A stretch of DNA of 25,226 nt, taken from assembly GCA_003667245.1 (NCBI GenBank), contig RCNN01000347.1, positions 1 to 25,226 of the forward strand. Direction: 5' to 3'. The position numbers were made by a program, and so were the translations under genes. This document shows, one piece after another, positions 17,201 through 25,226 of this stretch. Below the pieces are notes generated by a model. That model saw only the letters and a list, made by a program, of their open reading frames with translations. It ran no database searches and was not told the DNA's origin. This DNA is from Heterostelium multicystogenum. Lineage: Eukaryota; Evosea; Eumycetozoa; Acytosteliales; Acytosteliaceae. Position 1 is the first letter of the stretch, and every line of letters begins with the position of its first letter.

Positions 17201-20132
17201 ACACCAACACTTTCTTCGACAATGTTAACAAGATCAGCTACCTTGACATTCAAAGCATATGGTGGAGATCCAGCATTGACTATATACAGTGTTTTCAGTT
17301 GATGGAACCCCATTTGCAGGATGTCAATCAATCACTGCAACAACTTGTACTGTGACATCTTTGACTCCCTCCAGATCCTACTATTTCCAAGTATTTGCAT
17401 ACAATGATGGAACAACTATTTCAAACTCTTTGACATCATCAACTTTCTCAGAGATTTCTGGAGCAAGTTTGACTTTAGACTCTGTAACTACAAAGTCATT
17501 AAGAGCTAACTTTGGGGTGACAGGAGGTGTTATTGGTGCAACTAGATACACAATCAAATCTAATGGTGTGAATGTTCCAGGATGTGTTTCAATCGCCACA
17601 ACAAGCTGTGTCCTCAATTCCTTGAGTCATTCAACCGACTATTTGATAGAAATGACAGCAATAAATGATGTAAAGTCACTTTCAGCATCGAAATCAGTAA
17701 GAACCATTACTCAGATAACCAAACCAACTCTTACTTTGATTGGAAAACCAACTTCAATTTTCGTTAGCTACTCTGTCCAAAATGGAGTTGCATCGCCACA
17801 AACAACATTCCAAGTTCTTTTGGATGGCAAAGTAGTCAATACATGCAAAGACATCACATCAACTACATGCACAATTACTGGTTTGAAAACATTATCAACA
17901 TATAGTGTTCAAGTTAGAGCCACCAATGATGGTACTACTATGGACTCTGATATTGAACAAGTTACTCTTTGGGATGTCATGAGCGAACCAATCTTAACCG
18001 CTACTAAGCTAACCAGGTATATTGAATTCTCTTATGAAGCACCAGGTGGAAATCCTCTTGAAACTAGTTTCCAAGTTAAGATGAATGGTAATGTTATAAA
18101 TGTTGCCAATGGTCCATGTGTTGAATCAAGATCAGATGCATCAGGAAAATGTACTCTCAAACAACTCAAACCAACACTACCTATTCATTTGAAGTGACTT
18201 CAACGAATGGTCCAACATCACTGAACTCGAAATTAGATGTCCAAACATATGCAGAAATATCGAATCTTCAGGTTCAGCTTAGCAAAGTAACAACTTCCAA
18301 GCTATTATTTTCCTTCTCTTCAAAAAATGGAGTTCCAGACTCAACCTATTACAATGTTACAATAGATGGTAATCCAGTAAATGACTGCACCAACATACAG
18401 ACTACGACTTGCTTAATATCTCCTTTACTTGATGCTTCAAGTTATCTAGTCGAAATCACTGCTTACAATGACCAATCCCTATTACGGTTTAGAGAAAGCT
18501 TTAATACTCTTAAATCAGTATCTGTGCCATCAATCCAAGTCTCACAATCATCAACAAGATCATTTAAAATCTCATATTCATCAGAATTTGGAGTTCCTAA
18601 TGAATCAACTTATGATGTTTCAGTTGATGGAACTCTAGTTTGTTCAAACACCACAGATCTATCATGTAATTTTGACATTCCAAGTCTTGGACCTATTTAC
18701 AACATTGGAGTTAGTGTCTATAATGATGGAGTAAAGAAAACTTCTACTGCTAACCACGCTACTTATGAAAAACCAAAAGAAATTGAAATCCATTCAACAT
18801 CGACATCCTCTTCCATTTCATTAAGATGGAACTCAAGCGAGAATGGAACACCAAATTCAACATTCTACACCACTTCAATTTCATACAATTCTCAAAATTG
18901 GATTGAAGTTTGTCCAAAGACTAAATATCTGGGTTGCAATATCAAGAATTTAGCACAAAAGACTACATATGTTGTTAAAGTTACAATCTCTAATACCTTC
19001 TATGATCCTTTATATTGCTTTGAAACAATTTCAACTATTTCACATAACGTAGGTGAAGACCAAAGTGCATGTAGGAAAAATGAAACATCTGAAGTCTGTT
19101 CTTCTAATGGAGTCTGTTCTGGTGGAGTTTGCCAATGTAACAAAGGATGGACAGGTATCTTTTGTCATATTGACGATTCTGATGATAATGATGGAAAGGA
19201 AATAATCAATCCAAATCCAACTCATCCAGAGATCGATATAGATAATAATGGTATCAGCTATAAGTTCCAATTGCTAATGATCTCTGAAGTCGACCAAGTT
19301 GGAACCATTATCCAATCATTGAATCTTTCTTCTCTAAAATGGGGTTTAGAGTCAAAATCAAACGATTCTGTCGAACATCCAATCACTGGAGAAATTCATT
19401 ATCAGAAATGAATGGAAATATATCACCAATACAACATTAGGATCTACAATGGCTGATACGATTGGAATTACATTCATTCAGCACCAATATCCAAAGAACA
19501 GTTCAATGGTAGCCAAGACTTTCCCATTCAATTTTGTAGATAAAGAATATCCAATCAACATTGGATCATTCAAATTCACAATGCGTATAGATTCATGGAA
19601 GTTTGAATCTAAATTGAACAACTTATTGGTTTCAACTAAAGTTACCAACCCTGTTGGTGTCAAAGATGAATGTGGACGTTTGGCAACTCCATCAAACAAT
19701 GATACAACAGTCCTCAACAATGAATCTACTGGAATCACCACCTTCAATATTGGAGATGGAAAAGGAAACTATATAGTTGGAAATCTTTTGAATACCCTAA
19801 TTGTTGATACCATTCCAATGATAGCAGTTCACAAGTATGTTCAAAGAGAAGGATTTTCAGAAATCAACACTCTCGTTCCTCAATTCATTGATTTTGCCAT
19901 AATCGATCCAGATTTTGGTTTAATTCTCTCACCAAAGGAAACAGTCTCCTCACCAAATGGGTGCACTACTCCTAAAAAAGATAATAAATGGAGAGTAATT
20001 GTGGGTGCTGTTGTTGGAGGTGTTGCAGGTGTTGCATTAATAGCTGCCGCAACTTTATTGGCCAAAAAACGAAATGCTTTTAAAAGAGATAGCAAGAAAC
20101 TATCGGAGGCCATTCAAAGAGGAAACGAATAG
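14293..20132 (+). CDS. Large surface protein: FN3 array, EGF, ComC-type domain, TM; four frame breaks
   Basis: Exons are 14293-14424, 14528-14763, 14847-15373 and 15434-20132 (donors GTAGGT, GTATGT, GTAAGT). The product is about 1,865 residues. Order: signal peptide (1 to about 23), a Cys-containing N-terminal region, an FN3-like module, then 14 clear FN3 modules of 80-90 residues (15442 to about 19040), most with a Cys pair and an [A/T]-T-N-D-G-T turn. An EGF with six Cys follows (19070-19165), then a domain like that of D. discoideum ComC (WKYITNTT, FPFNFVDKEYP, IDPDFGLIL; about 19260-19950), one TM helix (19995-20060) and a basic tail. Such proteins sit at the cell surface; adhesion or kin recognition is inferred. 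Frame breaks: near 15827-15831 (a deletion), 17292-17295 (surplus T), 18173-18174 (missing A), 19406-19408 (surplus A). Module homology runs across each break. It could be a pseudogene, but intact genes nearby show similar breaks. Confidence 0.82.
15442..19040 (+). repeat. FN3 module array with five-module super-repeat
   Basis: Approximate module starts: 15442 (A), 15697 (B), 15920 (C), 16181 (D), 16439 (E), 16688 (A), 16949 (B), 17198 (C), 17460 (D), 17721 (B), 17982 (C), 18263 (D), 18524 (E), 18776 (A-like). Type B modules share P-T-L near the start and end in LW[ND]; type C share GG[ND]PALT and PFAGCQS; type D share NGVNV-x-GC and TT-x-C; type E share TYDV and a short NG/DG turn; type A share CSGF/CGF and NYG. 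Confidence 0.8.
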
Positions 20133-20270
20133 ACCTAATTAAATATTATAAAGAGAACCCATTTAATAATAAATAGAGTTATTAAATCATTTACAAAATT
20201 AAAAAGTTTATTACATTTTTAAAAGTTACAAATTTAAATTCTGTTAAACGACAATAAATAGGAAACTGCA
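20133..20270. terminator. Convergent 3' region
   Basis: 138 bp between the stops of two convergent genes, strongly AT-rich, with AATAAA-type signals for the plus strand (20168-20173). It presumably holds the poly(A) sites of both genes. Confidence 0.4.
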
Positions 20271-22171
20271 TTATTGTGATCCAGTAATACAACCAATGGA
20301 AGGATAAAACAGTTGGGTAATGAAAAAGAATGATACATCTGGCTTTCTCTTCCAAACTCGGACTCCTTGTTGGACGAGATTCATTCTGTAGATACGTTGC
20401 ATCAACACTTTGAAAATACCCATTTGGACAAAACTTGATACGAGCGAACCCAACGCATAAATTAGTGTGAGGTAGTAGTTGGTAGGTGTCAAACTGTTAA
20501 TTGTTTGATAGTATCTACGATTTGGTCCAAAGTAGATGACTAGGGTGAAGACAATATATGCCATACCTGCCAGCGATCTTGCCAAACAATTGAAGAAGAA
20601 CAACTCTAGAGAGACTGTACGATCCAACTCTCCAGAAATACCAACGACTTTATATAGAACTTTACCCTGGTATTTTCTTACAAAGATAAATTCATAAGTC
20701 TCTTCAATAAGTCTTATTACAAAGGTACGGAATCTTATAGTGTCAACTAAAAGCTGAGCGGCTAAGGTGACAACTTCAATTAAAATGTAGAGAACGATCA
20801 TATACCAACTCGATACATGTGGGAAGACCATGGAGAAGAAACAATGGGAGCTTAATTCTAACCAGAACAAGAAGAGAACTCGACCGTCTTGGAATACTCT
20901 TAATGGGATTTCTGGAAGATAGTGACGCATACGGTGGAAAGATAAACGGAAAATTAATTTGTATACTAAAACCAACATTTGGAAAGCTACAATTAAAAAT
21001 GATTGCGCAAGATTCGAGGTTACTGAATAGAAAGCCAATAGGAAAAGGTGGAAAAAGACATATCCGAATGGACCAAGTGAGAGTGTTGAGGCAACAATCC
21101 AATATTTAAACAAAAAGCTTAGTTCCTTTTTCTTTGGTGTTTCTTCTACACTGGGAGTGTTATTTTGATCATTATTTGGTTTGTTTGCATTATTTGAGTA
21201 TCCATCCATTGATTCTAAACTAATGTTATTCATGTCGGTTGTTGAAAAATTAGGGAGGTCTCATTGGAGTCTGTACTGATTTCAGAGATGTCTGAAGAGG
21301 GTGTGGTTGGCATTGGAGCTGGAGGTTGCAAACTCTTGTGAACAGTTGATGGTTGGAGTATTAATGGATGTAGGAGTTGATAGATTTGAGTATTGTTCGT
21401 TTTGTTGGGAAATTATTCGCATTGGAATTTCATCTTTGGACTCTTTGGAAAACTCGGAGTCTTTGTTTAATTGTTTTTTAGTCTTTAGGCTTTCTGGCAA
21501 TGATATATATACAATTAAATATATCAATGGGACACCTAAACCAAAAGCAATCACTATCCAAGCAAACGGCAACAAAAAGCCAGTTAATTTAAGGATTGTA
21601 TGCGCAGCGACTTGGATTGAAATCCAAACACCAGATATAAAAATAGAATAAGATGAAGCTTTTGTGGAATACGTGAAATGTTGAAAAAAGTATATGTCAA
21701 ACTGAAAAATACAGCAAAACAAAATATAGCTACTAATGGTATATAAATAAGAAGGTATGTTAAATCGCTCTTTGATAACTTTGAGGACTTGTGATCGAGA
21801 GGAATGACCACAACCATTGACATGATTAGAAGGGCAATCGTAATCGAAGGAAAGGATTTCTCAATAGACGGTAAATCTTGGATTTAGTATTTTGTTGTTC
21901 ATAGTGGTGGAGATATAAAGCTCTGGGCATCTTGGCGAGAGCTTCAGTATCGTTGAAGTCATCAGAATACTTTGGAAATTTTTCCATGTTTGTATTAATA
22001 TCCACGACACTTTGTTCAGAGTTTGGAGGTGGAGTTGAAGATGATGCCAATGACGGTGATTGTGAAATTGGCTGACTACTATTATTATTTGCTCCTACTG
22101 TTTCGGAATAAGATGGAGCAGGAATTTCCACTTTAAGCTGTGGAGTTTTTTTTGGTTGGTTGTGAATCCAT
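20271..22171 (-). CDS. Multi-pass membrane protein of unknown function, about five frame breaks
   Basis: Read from the ATG at 22169-22171 (MDSQPTKK) to the stop at 20271. Five one-base corrections make it 634 codons. The N-terminus (1 to about 110) is Ser/Pro-rich. Then come four hydrophobic segments (such as ITIALLIMSMVVVIPL, YLLIYIPLVAIFCFAVFF, FLLPFAWIVIAFGLGVPLIY), a polar Ser/Thr/Asn-rich loop (about residues 270-370), and six or so more hydrophobic segments up to the end (such as FLFKYWIVASTLSLGPFGYV, WYMIVLYILIEVVTLAAQLL, NCLARSLAGMAYIVFTLVIY). Breaks: 22146-22153 (T8, one surplus), near 21849-21855 (one missing), 21660-21689 (one missing), about 21345-21356 (one surplus), 21245-21249 (one missing). 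I recognise no transporter or receptor motif. The alternative is two genes, the second starting at 21233; the protein-like sequence linking them argues for one. Confidence 0.6.
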
Positions 22172-22806
22172 TTTCTTGGTGACTAATATTTATCTATTAT
22201 ATATGTACAGGGTTAAAATTAAATTATAGAAAACTATATTATTATCATTTAGTTAGTAAATATTTCCATCTAAATGAAATCAACACAGTAACTCACAAGT
22301 GAATTATTTATGTAACAATTTAACCAAATATGATTTTGACTAACATTGATTTGTGGTGTGCATGTACTTTATTTGGTTTGAGATTATTGGGTTGGTAGCG
22401 AATGTTTGGTTTGGTATATGAGGTAATATAAAAAATATAAAGTTATAAATAAATAAAAGTTAAACCTTTATAAATTACTTTATCTTATTACCCTAATCGT
22501 CTGGTTTTGGTTAGTGTCGGGTGAAAGATTTTCTTATTGGAATGTGAATAGATCGGAATATAAGTAGTAAGTAATGTGATGTGGTTGGTGCAACTGATAG
22601 ACTTGAAATCGGAACAGTGGAAAATGTTTGATGATGATATTTATTTTCGCGATCTATTTTATGATATTATTCTTGGTGTAATTGGAATGTTGTAATGTTA
22701 AATGAGTTTGGTAATTTTAATAAATATATATTACGAAATAAACTAAATAATAATTTTTGTTTGTATATCTATAAAATAAAATAATGAAAGCATTTGGTTC
22801 GTGTAT

Positions 22807-23169
22807 TTATAAAAAAGGTAATTTTGGTAAGTATTGTTGATCATATTTAAATTGGTTCGATAAATCTGGAAATCTGTGCATGAAGTGTGATTTATAGTTG
22901 GATGAATGTTTGATTTGAATGATATGTATGGAAATGGATAAATTGAAATATACAGTCGTAAAGAACTGAATCAGTCTGTCAATCATGCAAAATTTGTTGA
23001 TCAATATTTGTTTGGTCAAGCTGCAAGTAAAGGAAATTAACAGTACTAATGGGGTAGGTGGTAACTCTTCAAATGTAACATCATTTAGCCAACTCAAAAC
23101 ACCCCTCTGCATACTTCTGTTACTTGATCCTAAATTATGTTCTTTTGGTAATATAAAGGCGTTTTCAGC
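22807..23169 (-). CDS. Candidate exon or gene fragment, unknown
   Basis: A minus-strand frame of about 120 codons that starts right after a good acceptor (CCTTATAG, 23170-23177). The first 45 residues look like protein (AENAFILPKEHN, RGVLSWLNDVTFEELPPTP) and that part is less AT-rich than its flanks; the remainder is more like AT-rich noise. There is no clear donor or first exon. I do not recognise the family. It may be a relic exon of a lost gene. Confidence 0.3.
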   Translation of the reverse strand, partial: AENAFILPKEHNLGSSNRSMQRGVLSWLNDVTFEELPPTPLVLLISFTCSLTKQILINKFCMIDRLIQFFTTVYFNLSISIHIIQIKHSSNYKSHFMHRFPDLSNQFKYDQQYLPKLPFL

Positions 23170-23516
23170 CTATAAGGTTTGGTTAAAGTAGTGTGGGTGG
23201 GTGGTGTGTTTGTGATCAGCCTGATATTTAAGCGGGTGAATTGATGTGTGAGTGTGTGTAAATGTCAATTGAACCATTTATGCAAGTGGTGGTGTGTCAT
23301 GCGGAATGGTTTGTTTTTGTTTTTTTTGGAATGTAAATCGACTCTTTTTGATTTATATGTGTGTGATACAGTGACTGATTTGTTTCTCTTGGAAAAATCT
23401 TAATATTGTTTGATACAATGATATAGGAGTGATTGAAAATTAAAAGGCAAAACTAACAACCTCTTTAGAAAAAAACAGCTACTACACAATTGTGTTGTAA
23501 GTACAATCACAATGTA

Positions 23517-23543
23517 TTGTTGTTGTTGTTGTTATTATTATTG
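23517..23543. repeat. (TTG/TTA)n microsatellite
   Basis: TTG triplets passing into TTA triplets, directly visible. Confidence 0.9.
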
Positions 23544-24128
23544 CTATTGATGTTATAAAAAGACATCTTAAATATTACATTTGATTTGACAGAATCAAAA
23601 TACAACCTTATTTTCAAACCAATTATTGAAAACGATTTCCAACTTTACGCGAGATTCTAATGTGATTAGAACTATCTTTTAGATTATGATAAAAATAATT
23701 AAATATACAGTTTATATTTACAAATATGTAAATGCATAACCAATTTAAAGAGTAAATCAAAGTTAATTTGTTTTGATTTGTTGTTTTAAGGAAAGTAGTT
23801 AAAATTTTATGCCTTATATCATCATATGATATGATTATATCTTTTAATAAGCTTCAATAATGGTATTATTATGATAAACATGAATCTAATTTTTCAACGA
23901 TTTTGAAATTTAAGATGATTATTGGATCCACCATTTCTCCAACCAACCAACTATCCATCCATTAATTAATTAGTCCAAAGGAAAATGGATAGCAAAACAC
24001 AACAAACGTGATTTAATGATGATATGACACGATACATTGATAAAATAGTAATAGTAAATCAAGTAACTTACAAAAAACTCTTTGGAAAATAAAACAAACT
24101 ATTATTTTCAAACTCTGGATTAATTAAT

Positions 24129-24164
24129 TCTGGATATTATTTCTGGATGTTATTTCTGGATTTT
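24129..24164. repeat. 13-bp tandem repeat, 2.8 copies
   Basis: TCTGGATATTATT, TCTGGATGTTATT and a partial TCTGGATTTT follow directly on each other. Confidence 0.9.
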
Positions 24165-25226
24165 GATGAAGATTAAATATATATATATTATTAATTTGTA
24201 TTTAACAATCGGTTTAAAAGTTCGATTGGCTGATTATAGTTTTAGTAAATAAGATTTGGATATTTGACAAGCCATTGGAAATTCGAAAATCAATATGAGG
24301 TACAATAGGTTTATAATTAAAAAGATAAATCTTAGAACCTCTATTTTATGGTTGCTCTTGAGATTTATGGTTTGGATGAATGATTTTTCTTGAAACTTAA
24401 AGCAAAGAAGAAGTCGTTACTGATTGAAAAATAATATTTGTATTTGATTTATATTTCTTCATTCTCTTCAGAACACTACTTCAACCGTAAAGTAAAGAGA
24501 AGAGGAAATGGATAGATTCATGTAAAATAATAGCCACAATGAGTATAACCAAACCCAGTAATACAACTCAATTGATTCCACTACCTCATTCATAATCTCT
24601 GATGAGGGAGTCAATAATGAAAGAGTAAGTAAAAAAGAGGACTTTACAATGTTTTATCCTATATAAAATAGATATCAACAATAGTATACTAATAGCAACA
24701 ATAACAACAACAACAATCGAAAACATACATTTGCCATTCATCTAACTGACTACTGAATAGTAGCAACATATAATTGTATGATAGATAGTTGTCATTACTG
24801 TCAGATAGATTGAAGTTGAAGGGTATTTTTTATGTTAATATAAATTCATGCTTGGTTCGTGCGTGTGCTTGGGTGGTTGGAAGTGATAAAAGAATGTAAC
24901 ATAGATAATCTTTAAAAAGGGATTTTCTACCAACACTTGATGATAGTGATATGCTCAAAATGGTTTCAGATTTACCCGATCTCTCACCATAATCTGAACA
25001 TCATTTTAGTACACTTTTTTTTTTTGATTCTGATGCACGCGCTAGTGATCAAAACAATTTGATTTGAAAATCACCCACCCACATTAAACATTTATAAATT
25101 ATGTATTATCATTATTATTTATGAATGACCAAAATCTCCATTTGTCTACACATCATCCTAGTCAAAAGGAAGTGTGAAATTTTTGAAATTGTATGATTTG
25201 GTTATTGTTGATGCACAAACAAGTAA

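Larger units (their letters stand above)
22172..25226. other. AT-rich region, one weak candidate exon
   Basis: Apart from a possible minus-strand exon at 22807-23169 there is no supported gene. It contains GT-rich stretches (23190-23300), a palindrome ACACAATTGTGT (23484-23495), a (TTG/TTA)n tract (23517-23543), a 13-bp tandem repeat (24129-24164), a (CAA)n-type tract (24690-24718) and an A/T-rich remainder. At the right edge no gene can be seen entering the window. Confidence 0.5.

Noticed and set aside
14293..20132. Several small adjacent genes instead of one FN3 protein
   Set aside because: FN3 modules are split in mid-domain at each break and resume in the next frame, which fits one broken gene and not separate genes.
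24618..24630. Tiny first exon ATGAAAGA before GTAAGT
   Set aside because: No downstream exon in the window can be matched to it, so there is no phase test.
1..25226. tRNA genes, CRISPR arrays, intact transposons
   Set aside because: Looked for T-loop signatures, regularly spaced direct repeats, terminal inverted repeats and transposase or reverse-transcriptase motifs; none found.

Overview
The window reads as nuclear DNA of a dictyostelid social amoeba (Dictyostelia). The intergenic DNA is very AT-rich, with (AAT)n, (CAA)n and (GATA)n tracts. Introns are short and use GTATGT or GTAAGT donors with TTTAG or TATAG acceptors. Coding sequence is clearly richer in G+C than its surroundings. The gene set fits this: a D. 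discoideum-type protein disulfide isomerase without a KDEL tail, a B-box protein, and a fibronectin-III/EGF/ComC-type surface protein. The species cannot be fixed from the sequence alone. There is no bacterial, viral, CRISPR or tRNA content that I can support.

Layout, left to right. Positions 1-1377 have no gene but hold two segments rich in nested inverted repeats. A small CBM20 starch-binding protein lies at 1378-1978 (+). A class II eIF4E (4EHP type) lies at 2895-4034 (+), probably with an 8-nt first coding exon. The proteasome activator PA28-gamma lies at 4499-5420 (+), convergent with protein disulfide isomerase at 5618-6691 (-). The DNA repair translocase RAD54B lies at 7669-10618 (-), divergent from a B-box/beta-propeller-like protein at 11344-12667 (+). 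Positions 12668-14292 hold no intact gene but carry two decayed reading frames. A giant type I membrane protein (14293-20132, +) has a signal peptide, 14 or more FN3 modules, one EGF, a ComC-type domain and one transmembrane helix. It is convergent with a roughly ten-helix membrane protein of unknown function (20271-22171, -). The last 3 kb is AT-rich, with one weak candidate exon.

Two patterns stand out. The FN3 array of the surface protein is not a simple tandem repeat. Its modules fall into five types that recur in a fixed order, A-B-C-D-E, A-B-C-D, B-C-D-E-A', so it grew by block duplication. Second, five of the eight genes carry reading-frame breaks, 12 in all: 11 of a single base, mostly in short homopolymers, and one larger deletion. 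A sixth gene (CBM20) may have another. When the breaks are corrected the exon lengths become exact multiples of three and the conserved families read through, so the genes are probably real and the breaks are probably sequence errors. Two breaks in PA28-gamma lie outside homopolymers and deserve a check.

The genes are mostly unrelated single transcription units with no operon-like logic: translation control (4EHP), proteasome regulation (PA28-gamma), ER folding (PDI), recombination repair (RAD54B), and cell-surface recognition or adhesion (the FN3/EGF/ComC protein).
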